Shown in pieces: positions 1 through 6,468 of a stretch of 10,445 nucleotides of DNA. A program made the translations under genes and the position numbers. Below the pieces are notes generated by a model that saw only the letters and a program-made list of their open reading frames with translations, was not told the DNA's origin and did no database searches. This stretch comes from Alphaproteobacteria bacterium (GTDB lineage: Bacteria; Pseudomonadota; Alphaproteobacteria; Micavibrionales; SZUA-601): positions 1-10,445 of the forward strand of contig JAQGJA010000051.1 in assembly GCA_028290805.1 (NCBI GenBank), given 5' to 3'. Within the stretch, counting starts at the first letter, position 1. The number at the start of each line of letters is the position of its first letter.

Positions 1-1191
<1,191 letters not shown>

Positions 1192-1206
1192 TAAGAAAGG
1201 CTTAAT

Positions 1207-1236
1207 AAAAACCCCGGTTTATAGCCGGGGTTTTTT
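1207..1236 (+). terminator. Intrinsic terminator after tuf
   Basis: A perfect 11-bp stem pairs 1207-1217 (AAAAACCCCGG) with 1225-1235 (CCGGGGTTTTT) around the 7-nt loop TTTATAG. The U-tract runs over 1231-1236. It lies 16 bases past the tuf stop and separates tuf from the next gene. The A-rich left arm means it could also act weakly on the other strand. Confidence 0.93.
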
Positions 1237-1237
1237 A

Positions 1238-1266
1238 TTGCTTTATTCGACTGTTTGTTATACACT
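1238..1266 (+). promoter_or_regulatory. Candidate sigma-70 promoter for the orphan gene at 1297
   Basis: The -35 is TTGCTT at 1238-1243 and the -10 is TACACT at 1261-1266 (4 of 6 to TATAAT), with a 17-bp spacer. It starts right after the tuf terminator and puts transcription start near 1273, about 24 bases before the ATG. The TTGC -35 is shared by other candidate promoters in this window. Confidence 0.45.
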
Positions 1267-1296
1267 TCTTACTTATAGTTATTTTGGGAGGAAAAC

Positions 1297-1707
1297 ATGA
1301 ACGCAGTTAAGACAGCAATATCTGAAGAAGCCGATTCCATAACTTCAGCTAACTTAATATATGTAAATAAAGTCACCAAACAAGATAACAAGCCTGTTAT
1401 TTTACCTGCAAGCATGAATAATGCGATGATGGATTTATACGAAAAGGGTGTTGATTACGCGTCGCTAATCAATTTCGCCCAAACGACAGAAGAGATTATC
1501 ATGCCTGGAGCGCCAAAAGATACGATTGAGGCTGCTTCTGACGCCATTATTAATGTTGGCCGGGCTACGAATAGTCAGCGCTTGATAAGCTATATAGAGA
1601 TATTTAATCCTGATTTGGCTCATTATGCGAACGGCAAATTGCCCAGCTTTGAGAAAAACTCTGCAGCGCACTCTACTTCTCGGCCCGCCTTTATTATAAA
1701 GCCGTAA
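1297..1707 (+). CDS. Orphan 136-residue hypothetical protein
   Basis: I do not recognise this protein. The start is well supported: GGGAGG at 1286-1291 lies 5 bases before the ATG. No signal peptide or membrane segment is visible, so it is probably soluble and cytoplasmic. The middle looks helical (SMNNAMMDLYEKGVDYASLI, then DTIEAASDAIINVGRA) and the tail is a low-complexity KNSAAHSTSRP stretch ending FIIKP. Base composition differs sharply from its neighbours: 1321-1440 is about one third G+C by hand count, while 541-600 in tuf is 58%. It sits alone between the tuf terminator and tRNA-Trp, positions that are normally close together. This suggests a horizontally acquired or lineage-specific insertion with its own promoter. 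That it is a real gene is fairly likely. Its function is unknown. Confidence 0.75.
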   Translation: MNAVKTAISEEADSITSANLIYVNKVTKQDNKPVILPASMNNAMMDLYEKGVDYASLINFAQTTEEIIMPGAPKDTIEAASDAIINVGRATNSQRLISYIEIFNPDLAHYANGKLPSFEKNSAAHSTSRPAFIIKP

Positions 1708-1724
1708 AATATAGATAGCTGGTC

Positions 1725-1752
1725 AGGATGTTTTTGTTGAATTCATCCTTTT
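1725..1752 (+). terminator. Possible weak terminator after the orphan gene
   Basis: AGGATG at 1725-1730 pairs with CATCCT at 1744-1749 across a 13-nt loop, followed by a short T-rich tail (TTT then CTCTT). The stem is only 6 bp and the loop is long, so it is much weaker than the other two terminators in the window. Its position 17 bases past the stop codon is the main reason to list it. Confidence 0.3.
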
Positions 1753-1818
1753 CTCTTGATTCAATCCGTATCCTTAGCTAAACCTTTGGCTTCAGCGCTG
1801 AATGCATGGAAATCCTTT

Positions 1819-1894
1819 AGGAGTGTAGCTCAATTGGTAGAGCACCGGTCTCCAAAACCGGGGGTTGCAGGTTCGATTCCTGTCGCTCCTGCCA
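1819..1894 (+). tRNA. tRNA-Trp, anticodon CCA
   Basis: A full cloverleaf can be folded by hand. The acceptor stem AGGAGTG (1819-1825) pairs with CGCTCCT (1884-1890), including one U-G pair. The D stem is GCTC/GAGC (1828-1831, 1840-1843). The anticodon stem CCGGT/ACCGG (1845-1849, 1857-1861) encloses the loop CTCCAAA with anticodon CCA at 1852-1854. The T stem GCAGG/CCTGT encloses TTCGATT. Discriminator G1891 is followed by an encoded CCA at 1892-1894. It lies just upstream of secE, the usual alphaproteobacterial order, and is probably co-transcribed and then processed. A weak possible promoter, TTGATT (1756-1761), 17 bp, TAAACC (1779-1784), lies upstream. Confidence 0.97.
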
Positions 1895-1939
1895 GTATTC
1901 CCATGTATAGTGAGCGCCAAACAGAAGGAATGAGACAAG

Positions 1940-2131
1940 ATGGCCGGGTTTAATCCGCTGCAATTTTTCGATGAGGTCAAACGCGAAACACGCAAAGTCG
2001 TGTGGCCCAGCGCGACCGAAACGCGCACGGCGACAATCCTGGTTTCGATCATGATCGCGATTTCTTCGCTCTTTTTATTTACGGTCGATCAGGTGATCAG
2101 CTGGCTTCTCAAACTGGTTCTTGGGGTTTAG
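1940..2131 (+). CDS. secE: Preprotein translocase subunit SecE
   Basis: SecE is the small essential clamp subunit of the SecYEG protein-conducting channel in the inner membrane. The 63-residue product is the single-span short form found in most bacteria, not the three-span form of enterics. The conserved amphipathic helix is clear as FFDEVKRETRKVVWPSATET (residues 9-28). One membrane segment covers about residues 32-58 (ILVSIMIAISSLFLFTV and onward). A Shine-Dalgarno AAGGA at 1925-1929 lies 10 bases before the ATG. The gene follows tRNA-Trp by 45 bases and is followed by nusG after 8 bases. Confidence 0.95.
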   Translation: MAGFNPLQFFDEVKRETRKVVWPSATETRTATILVSIMIAISSLFLFTVDQVISWLLKLVLGV

Positions 2132-2139
2132 GTATATTT

Positions 2140-2676
2140 ATGACGCATCGCTGGTATGTTGTGCACGCTTACTCTGGCTCGGAAAAATCCGTCGCCGATG
2201 AAATCCGCAAAAAAGCGGAAAAGCAAAGCCTGGTGGAATCCTTCCAGGAAATCCTGGTCCCCACGGAAGACGTGATCGAAATAAAGCGGGGCCAAAAAGC
2301 CAATGTCGAGCGCAAGGTATTTCCCGGCTATATCATGGTCCGCATGGATATGAACGATACGACCTGGCACCTGGTCAAGGATATCCCCCGCGTCACCGGA
2401 TTTTTGGGCGCCAAGGGCAAGCCTGCGCCGATTTCCAACGCCGAAGCCGAACGCCTGATGAAACAGCTCCAGGAAGGCGCCGAGCGTCCACGCACCCAGA
2501 TCCTGTACGAAATCGGCGAGACGGTAAAAGTCGTCGACGGCCCATTCAATTCCTTCACCGGCGTCGTCGAAAACGTCGACCAGGACAAGACGCGTTTGAC
2601 TGTTTCCGTTTCGATCTTCGGCCGCGCGACTCCGGTCGAACTGGATTTCTCGCAGGTTGAGAAGAACCGGGAATAA
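2140..2676 (+). CDS. nusG: Transcription termination/antitermination factor NusG
   Basis: NusG binds the RNA polymerase clamp, suppresses pausing, and links polymerase to Rho or to ribosomal protein S10. The 178-residue product has the usual two-domain layout. The NGN domain spans about residues 3-110 (RWYVVHAYSGSE at the start, KVFPGYIMVRM at 59-69, VTGFLG at 85-90). The C-terminal KOW domain spans about 125-175 (GETVKVVDGPFNSFTGVVENVD at 126-147, with key residues G132, F138 and G141). The reading frame is open further upstream, to 2002, but that part overlaps secE in another frame. MTHRWYVVHAYSG matches typical NusG N-termini, so I place the start at 2140. The ribosome site is weak (AGG at 2130-2132, over the secE stop), consistent with translational coupling to secE. 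Confidence 0.96.
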   Translation: MTHRWYVVHAYSGSEKSVADEIRKKAEKQSLVESFQEILVPTEDVIEIKRGQKANVERKVFPGYIMVRMDMNDTTWHLVKDIPRVTGFLGAKGKPAPISNAEAERLMKQLQEGAERPRTQILYEIGETVKVVDGPFNSFTGVVENVDQDKTRLTVSVSIFGRATPVELDFSQVEKNRE

Positions 2677-2696
2677 TTATTTATTCCTGCCTACTG

Positions 2697-2718
2697 ATGA
2701 TCCCGCTAACCGGATCAT
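2697..2718. repeat. Perfect 7-bp inverted repeat downstream of nusG
   Basis: ATGATCC (2697-2703) and GGATCAT (2712-2718) flank an 8-base loop, 20 bases past the nusG stop. There is no T-run after it, so it is not a standard terminator. It could be an mRNA-stabilising hairpin or a binding site. Confidence 0.5.
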
Positions 2719-2909
2719 AATGGCGGGGCCAGGCATGGAGGGCGGTTTTGCGCCCGTTACCAGCCCGGTATTATTCTCTAAAAATTTCCTCAGCTCTCGC
2801 GGGCGTTCGATGCGGCGGCCGAAAGCGGGGGATGCATGCTGTCTCTTCGTCAATGCCGATTTGAACAGGGATTTCCGATAGCCTGATACCGTTTACGGGT
2901 TGCCTCATC

Positions 2910-2996
2910 CTAACTGACAAGTTCATGTCCCCATTCATGGTACAAGATATCGGTAATGCGTTCAGCATTGAAATGAACCAGGGTGGCGGCAGTCAT
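2910..2996 (-). CDS. Possible 28-residue micro-ORF or protease-like fragment
   Basis: This minus-strand frame starts at an ATG (2996-2994) preceded at 5 bases by GAGG, a reasonable ribosome site, and ends at TAG (2912-2910). The peptide ends ILYHEWGHELVS. HEWGH fits the HExxH zinc-binding signature of metalloproteases, but at this length it cannot form a catalytic domain. It could be the remnant of a larger gene, a small peptide gene, or chance. I see no continuing homology in the other minus-strand frames downstream. Low confidence that it is coding. Confidence 0.2.
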   Translation of the reverse strand: MTAATLVHFNAERITDILYHEWGHELVS

Positions 2997-3102
2997 TTCA
3001 ACCTCGTATTAATCCAAAAAGAAAAGAAAGGCCATCTTCTCATGGATTATTTATACCGGGCAGGGCAGGTTGGCCTCGTAATTTAAATAAAAGGAATTTT
3101 CA

Positions 3103-3618
3103 ATGACCGATATAGCCAAACCCGTCAGTGATAAAGAAGCCCGCGACAAAGTCTGGGAGATGATCAAGGATATCCGCATCGCCCTGATGGTGACCCAGGA
3201 CGAAAACGGCCGCCTCTATGGCCGCCCGATGGCTGCGCACCAGGAAAAATTCGATAATACTTTGTGGTTTTTTACGGATAAAAACTCACCCAAGATGCAG
3301 GAAATCGCCAAGAACCCGCATGTATTGCTCAGCTATTCCGACCCGTCCGCGCAGAACTACGTTTCAATCAACGGTACGGCGCGCATCGTGAATGATGAAG
3401 TGCTGATTCGCGAATACTGGTCCGAGCATCTGCGCACCTGGTTCCCCAAAGGCAAGGGAGACCCGAATATCGGCCTGATCTGCGTCACCCCGGAACAGGC
3501 GGAATACTGGGACAGCCCGTCCAGCACGTTCCTCTATGCCTATGGCTATGCCAAGGCTGTCCTGACCGGCGAACGTCCCGAAGGCGGCGAGAACGAAAAA
3601 GTGAATCTGCAGAGATAA
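3103..3618 (+). CDS. Pyridoxamine 5'-phosphate oxidase-like (general stress protein 26) family protein
   Basis: The 171-residue product has the split-barrel FMN-binding fold of the PPOX superfamily, closest in pattern to the general stress protein / COG3871 group. Visible elements, in order, are IRIALMVTQDENGRLYGRPM (residues 24-43, first strands and the RPM turn), LWFFTDKNSPK (54-64), VLLSYSD (74-80), YVSINGTARI (86-95) and WFPKGKGDPNIGLICVTP (103-120). These proteins usually bind FMN, heme or F420 and are linked to stress responses. The substrate is unknown. It is not the vitamin B6 enzyme PdxH, which is longer and has a distinct C-terminus. AAGGA at 3091-3095 sits 7 bases before the ATG. 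It converges with the minus-strand DUF6314-like gene, with only 8 bases between the stops. Confidence 0.88.
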   Translation: MTDIAKPVSDKEARDKVWEMIKDIRIALMVTQDENGRLYGRPMAAHQEKFDNTLWFFTDKNSPKMQEIAKNPHVLLSYSDPSAQNYVSINGTARIVNDEVLIREYWSEHLRTWFPKGKGDPNIGLICVTPEQAEYWDSPSSTFLYAYGYAKAVLTGERPEGGENEKVNLQR

Positions 3619-3626
3619 GACGTAAG

Positions 3627-4109
3627 TTAAGGCTGTCGTGTAAAACGGGTTTTAATCAGATATTCCTTGCCATGAACAGCCGTGGTCAAGGTAAAGTCGT
3701 TATCGCTGTCGATATCGTAATAGGCGCTATAGACATCATCGCCGCAGCGATGCACCTCATAGGGTACAAGCGCATCAATCTTTCTTGACCCGCGTATTTC
3801 TTTATTAAAAAAATAGCTTTGGTAATGCGCGCCTTTATCCGGGCCGTCATCAAACCGCACAGCGATAAGATCGTCCGTCAACTCATATTTATATTGCCGG
3901 TAAAATTCCAGCGGCTCGGTAGCGTCTTGAAGAAGATGCGTGTCTTTTTCTTTATACGCCAGGACCTGCGTATCGCCGACTCTTTTGAACACAGCCTTGC
4001 CTTGGGCCGTCGAAAGCGGGTCGCCCATCGCATTCGCCAGGGGCATGACCTTACGTTCCAGGTTCCACTCGCCTTCAAAGGAATTAAAAATATTTTCTAT
4101 CAGGGACAT
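3627..4109 (-). CDS. DUF6314-like protein
   Basis: The 160-residue product matches the pattern I know for DUF6314: an N-terminal F-x-G-x-W-x-(L)-x-R motif (FEGEWNLER, residues 11-19), GKAVF (37-41), a central R-FDDG segment (FDDGPD, 86-91), then H120-x-C122-x-x-D125-x-Y127, and a final V-x-GK-x-Y-x-I-x-T-x-F-x-R (about 145-158). The family has no established function that I know of. Its predicted fold is a small lipocalin-like beta barrel, which would suit ligand binding (inference). No signal peptide is visible, so it is probably cytoplasmic. The ribosome site is poor (GCGCACGGCCCAG before the ATG), though MSLIENIF is the first in-frame ATG. A good promoter candidate lies upstream, overlapping the divergent promoter of the CYTH gene. 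Confidence 0.72.
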   Translation of the reverse strand: MSLIENIFNSFEGEWNLERKVMPLANAMGDPLSTAQGKAVFKRVGDTQVLAYKEKDTHLLQDATEPLEFYRQYKYELTDDLIAVRFDDGPDKGAHYQSYFFNKEIRGSRKIDALVPYEVHRCGDDVYSAYYDIDSDNDFTLTTAVHGKEYLIKTRFTRQP

Positions 4110-4127
4110 CTGGGCCGTGCGCTTTTA

Positions 4128-4156
4128 TTGCGGGGTTATTTATGTCATAATATAAC
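4128..4156 (+). promoter_or_regulatory. Candidate promoter of the CYTH gene
   Basis: TTGCGG (4128-4133), a 17-bp spacer and TATAAC (4151-4156, 5 of 6 to consensus). Predicted start is near 4163, about 40 bases before the CYTH ATG. It physically overlaps the opposite-facing promoter of the DUF6314-like gene. Confidence 0.5.
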
Positions 4157-4175
4157 AGCCAGGCGCAGAAGGCAA
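4147..4175 (-). promoter_or_regulatory. Candidate promoter of the DUF6314-like gene
   Basis: Read on the minus strand: TTGCCT (4175-4170), a 17-bp spacer and TATTAT (4152-4147, 5 of 6). Predicted start is near 4140, about 31 bases before the ATG at 4109. Its -10 shares two base pairs with the -10 of the plus-strand promoter. Confidence 0.5.
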
Positions 4176-4203
4176 GATTTTTACAAAGCGGTAAAGGACA
4201 AGC

Positions 4204-4842
4204 ATGCCCATCGAATATGAAGCGAAATTCCTGGATATCGACAAGGATGAATTCCGCGGCAAATTAACAGCCGCCGGTTATGAATGCACCATGCCCGAAT
4301 TCATGTTCCGCCGCCAAACCTTCGATTTCCCCATCTTCGACGCGCATAAATGGGGCAGGGTACGCTGGGAAAAAGACGCCATCACCCTCAGCATCAAGCA
4401 TATCGTGGACAAGACGCGCATCGACGGCACGCATGAATTCATGCTGACCTTGCCGCTGGGTGAGGACCCCGCCCGCCAATATGCCGATGCCCTCGCTTTT
4501 ATGCAGGCTGCCGGCCTTAGTAAATCGGGTGAACAGGAAAACAAGCGCGAGATTTGGACCAAAAACCAGGTCGAGATCTGCCTCGACACCTGGCCCGGCC
4601 TTTCGCCCTTTATGGAGATCGAAGGCCCAGACGAAGCCAGCGTCCGAACGGCTACCACAGAAATGGGCCTGGACTTCAACAACGCCATGTTCGGCGGCAT
4701 CGACTCCGTCTATGACGCCGTGCTGGGTATTCCGGTCGAGGAATTTGTGCGGATTAAACGGGTAACGTTTGCCGAGCCGCCATTATCTTTTGCCAATGAG
4801 GTTTCTAAGGGCCCTTGGGCTTTTGGGCTGAAAGTGGAATGA
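4204..4842 (+). CDS. CYTH domain protein (class IV adenylate cyclase / triphosphatase-like)
   Basis: CYTH proteins form a triphosphate tunnel that binds a divalent metal and acts on nucleotide, thiamine or inorganic triphosphates. Some are class IV adenylate cyclases. The signature ExExK is at the very N-terminus (E4, E6, K8 in EYEAKF). Later tunnel-type charged residues are visible: R52 and R54 (GRVRWEKD), K65 (LSIK), E78, K114/R115 (NKREIW), E124 and D128 (EICLDTWPGL), and E138/E140 (FMEIEGP). The 212-residue length fits a single CYTH domain plus a short tail. No CHAD domain is fused. AAAGGA at 4193-4198 lies 5 bases before the ATG. The substrate cannot be assigned from sequence, so no symbol is given. 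The 3' end overlaps the tail of the small minus-strand gene at 4805-5023 by 38 bases. Confidence 0.85.
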   Translation: MPIEYEAKFLDIDKDEFRGKLTAAGYECTMPEFMFRRQTFDFPIFDAHKWGRVRWEKDAITLSIKHIVDKTRIDGTHEFMLTLPLGEDPARQYADALAFMQAAGLSKSGEQENKREIWTKNQVEICLDTWPGLSPFMEIEGPDEASVRTATTEMGLDFNNAMFGGIDSVYDAVLGIPVEEFVRIKRVTFAEPPLSFANEVSKGPWAFGLKVE

Positions 4843-5023
4843 TTTTCAGATCGTCGTTTTCTTCGTCATACTGAATGGTGCCGACAATCTCCCCTGTAAA
4901 TGGCTGCAAGCTGAGCGGGGAAGGGATATGATCGGGATGCTCCGACTCAAAACCATGCGCGGCGCTTATGCCGGTGATGCGTTCAAAGTCCCATGAATCC
5001 ATTAATTGCTGCAATGTTGGCAT
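4805..5023 (-). CDS. Small unknown protein, 72 residues
   Basis: I do not recognise this protein. The frame is open further upstream, to 5089, but the ATG at 5023 is preferred because AAAGGAG lies 6-7 bases before it, while the upstream ATG has no such site. The product starts MPTLQQLMDSWDFERITGIS and contains an acidic segment IQYDEENDD followed by LKIIPLS. No signal peptide or membrane segment is seen. Its 3' end overlaps the end of the CYTH gene tail-to-tail by 38 bases, so the transcripts would be antisense over that stretch. The good ribosome site and natural-looking protein favour a real gene. Confidence 0.6.
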   Translation of the reverse strand: MPTLQQLMDSWDFERITGISAAHGFESEHPDHIPSPLSLQPFTGEIVGTIQYDEENDDLKIIPLSAQKPKGP

Positions 5024-5060
5024 GACTGTCTCCTTTGGCGAAGAAGAAAGCTTAACCGGC

Positions 5061-5088
5061 CTTGCAAAAAGGGCAAGTTTTTCTTGCA
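5061..5088. repeat. CTTGC / GCAAG / CTTGC repeat cluster at the rplK -35
   Basis: CTTGCA occurs at 5061-5066 and again at 5083-5088, a 22-bp period, and the inverse GCAAG lies between at 5073-5077. Either CTTGC can pair with the central GCAAG, and T5 follows the first hairpin. The third element forms part of the candidate rplK -35. It may be a regulator site or a weak terminator. No known regulator is implied. Confidence 0.4.
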
Positions 5089-5112
5089 TTCCCTCCCCTT
5101 ACCCCCTATAAC
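5084..5112 (+). promoter_or_regulatory. Candidate promoter of the rplK-rplA unit
   Basis: TTGCAT (5084-5089), a 17-bp spacer and TATAAC (5107-5112, 5 of 6). It would start transcription near 5119 and give a leader of about 100 bases before rplK, long enough for the usual autogenous control by L1. An own promoter is expected here because rplK is cut off from nusG by unrelated genes. Confidence 0.5.
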
Positions 5113-5156
5113 GGCGCTTCATCCCCCGTAGGAGCAAGCGGAAAATGGGCGATTCC

Positions 5157-5194
5157 GGTCGTCTTAAAGCCATGCCGTGCAGCGTACTACGACC
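5157..5194 (+). promoter_or_regulatory. Inverted repeat in the rplK leader, possible L1 operator
   Basis: GGTCGT (5157-5162) pairs perfectly with ACGACC (5189-5194) around 26 bases, ending 28 bases before the rplK ATG. In many bacteria L1 represses its own operon by binding a leader structure that mimics its 23S rRNA site. The position fits, but I could not match the conserved L1-binding internal loop, so this is a candidate only. Confidence 0.3.
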
Positions 5195-5222
5195 CCTCAA
5201 TCCTTCACTTTAGAGGCATTAT

Positions 5223-5657
5223 ATGGCTAAAGGTAAACTCGAAGGGCAGATCAAATTGCAGGTTGCTGCCGGTTCTGCTAACCCTTCCCCGCCGATCGGT
5301 CCCGCTTTGGGCCAGCGCGGTCTGAACATCATGGAATTCTGCAAGGCGTTCAACGCCCAGACGCAGGAAATGGAAAAGGGCATGCCTTGCCCGGTCGTGA
5401 TTTCCTATTACTCCGACCGTTCCTTTACATTCCTGATCAAAAAACCGCCCGTGACCTATTACGTCATGAAAGCCGCCGGCATTAAAAAAGGCGCGGCGAA
5501 AGTCGGCACCGAAAAAGTCGGCACCATCAAACGCAGCCAGATCAAAGAGATCGCCGAACAGAAAATGGCCGATCTTAACGCCAAAGACGTCGACGGCGCC
5601 ATGAACATGATCATCGGTTCCTGCCGCGCCATGGGCGTAGAAGTGTTGGAGGGTTAA
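5223..5657 (+). CDS. rplK: 50S ribosomal protein L11
   Basis: L11 forms the base of the large-subunit stalk, binding the GTPase-associated region of 23S rRNA, and is needed for RelA activation in the stringent response. The 144 residues match the normal length. The N-terminal domain shows IKLQVAAGSANPSPPIGPAL (residues 10-29) and the GQRGLNIMEFCKAFN segment (30-44). The C-terminal RNA-binding domain has MKAAGIKKGA and ends with CRAMGVEVLEG. AGAGG at 5212-5216 lies 6 bases before the ATG. It is followed by rplA after 4 bases. It normally follows nusG directly, but here about 2.5 kb separates them. Confidence 0.97.
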   Translation: MAKGKLEGQIKLQVAAGSANPSPPIGPALGQRGLNIMEFCKAFNAQTQEMEKGMPCPVVISYYSDRSFTFLIKKPPVTYYVMKAAGIKKGAAKVGTEKVGTIKRSQIKEIAEQKMADLNAKDVDGAMNMIIGSCRAMGVEVLEG

Positions 5658-5661
5658 GAAC

Positions 5662-6375
5662 ATGGCCAAAATCGGAAAACGTTTAAAATCAGCCAACGAA
5701 GCCGTCACCAGCGACAAACTTTATACGCTGACCCAGGCCGTTGCCCTCGTCAAACAAAACGCCAAGGCGAAATTCGATGAAACCATCGATGTCGCCGTCA
5801 ATCTGGGTGTCGTTGTCCGCCAGTCGGACCAGAACATTCGCGGCATGCTTTCCCTGCCGCATGGCACGGGCAAATCCGTCCGCGTCGCCGTCATGGCCCG
5901 CGGCCTCAAAGCCGATGAAGCGACCAAAGCCGGAGCCGATATCGTCGGCTCCGACGATCTGGCCGAATCCATCCTGGCCGGCAAGTTCGACTTTGACCGC
6001 CTGATCGCCACACCGGATCTGATGCCGCTGGTCGGCCGTCTGGGTAAAGTCCTGGGTCCGAAGGGCCTGATGCCAAACCCCAAACTGGGCACCGTCACCA
6101 TGGATGTCACCAAGGCCGTCACCGAAGCCAAAGCCGGCGCCATCGAATACCGCGCTGAAAAAGCCGGTATCGTCCAGAACGGCGTTGCCAAGGCTAGCAT
6201 GTCGGAAGAGATGATCCTTGCGAACATCAAAGCCTTGGTCGAAGCTTTGCTGCGCGCCAAACCGGCCTCTAGTAAAGGCGTCTACCTGCAAAAGATCAGC
6301 ATCAGTTCCACGATGGGACCGGGTGTCAAGGTCGATGTGTCCGAGTTCGGCAGCGCCGGGACGAAGGTTAGTTAA
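5662..6375 (+). CDS. rplA: 50S ribosomal protein L1
   Basis: L1 forms the mobile L1 stalk that handles deacylated tRNA leaving the E site, and it usually represses its own operon. The 237-residue product is slightly above the common length of about 230. The family signature is intact as GRLGKVLGPKGLMPNPKLGT (residues 125-144). Other marks are LPHGTGKSVRVAV (65-77), the segment at 157-182 (KAGAIEYRAEKAGIVQ and onward) and SSTMGPGVKVD (215-225). GGAGGG at 5648-5653, inside the end of rplK, serves as the ribosome site. A terminator follows at once, so this is a two-gene unit. rplJ and rplL do not follow. Confidence 0.97.
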   Translation: MAKIGKRLKSANEAVTSDKLYTLTQAVALVKQNAKAKFDETIDVAVNLGVVVRQSDQNIRGMLSLPHGTGKSVRVAVMARGLKADEATKAGADIVGSDDLAESILAGKFDFDRLIATPDLMPLVGRLGKVLGPKGLMPNPKLGTVTMDVTKAVTEAKAGAIEYRAEKAGIVQNGVAKASMSEEMILANIKALVEALLRAKPASSKGVYLQKISISSTMGPGVKVDVSEFGSAGTKVS

Positions 6376-6393
6376 TCAACCAGTTTGTAAATT

Positions 6394-6419
6394 AAACCCC
6401 GCTTCGGCGGGGTTTTTTT
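6394..6419 (+). terminator. Intrinsic terminator after rplA
   Basis: A perfect 9-bp stem pairs AAACCCCGC (6394-6402) with GCGGGGTTT (6407-6415) around a TTCG tetraloop closed by C-G, followed by seven T (6413-6419). It starts 18 bases past the rplA stop. This is a strong terminator and a clear end of the ribosomal unit. Confidence 0.95.
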
Positions 6420-6420
6420 A

Positions 6421-6450
6421 TTGCATAATTTTCCGGAAACGGGTTACTGT
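6421..6450 (+). promoter_or_regulatory. Candidate promoter of the TetR-family gene
   Basis: TTGCAT (6421-6426), an 18-bp spacer and TACTGT (6445-6450, 3 of 6). The -10 is poor, but it coincides with the left arm of the candidate operator, the layout expected for an autorepressed gene. The leader before the ATG at 6469 would be very short. Confidence 0.35.
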
Positions 6451-6465
6451 ACCAACTGGACGGTA
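6445..6465. promoter_or_regulatory. Candidate TetR-family operator
   Basis: This 21-bp imperfect palindrome is centred on 6455, with arms TACTGTACC (6445-6453) and GGACGGTA (6458-6465). Seven of ten symmetric pairs match, including the outer TAC/GTA. It ends 3 bases before the start codon of the TetR-type regulator. Size and position are typical of TetR-family operators. No binding evidence is available. Confidence 0.45.
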
Positions 6466-6468
6466 TAG

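Larger units (their letters stand above)
2677..3102. other. Gene-poor gap between nusG and the PPOX-like gene
   Basis: These 426 bases hold no convincing full-length gene. Visible items are a 7-bp inverted repeat at 2697-2718, a second small hairpin pairing GGGCG (2740-2744) with CGCCC (2751-2755), and a 28-codon minus-strand frame at 2910-2996. Neither hairpin has a U-tract, so I see no intrinsic terminator for the secE-nusG transcript. Longer open frames exist on both strands (2657-2881 plus, 2771-2968 minus), but they lack ribosome sites and recognisable content. The region could be a decayed gene. rplK would normally be expected here. Confidence 0.6.

Noticed and set aside
1756..1953. Plus-strand frame of 65 codons spanning tRNA-Trp
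   Set aside because: The protein is a translation of the tRNA itself plus flanks, a common artefact.
2002..2139. Upstream extension of the nusG frame
   Set aside because: It overlaps secE in another frame, and the product before MTHRWYVVHAYSG does not resemble NusG.
2925..3086. Plus-strand frame of 53 codons ahead of the PPOX gene
   Set aside because: No ribosome site and no recognisable content. It opposes the slightly better minus-strand micro-ORF, and neither is convincing.
5689..6291. Minus-strand open frame of 200 codons inside rplA
   Set aside because: Antisense shadow of rplA with a Gly/Asp/Phe-rich product and no ribosome site.
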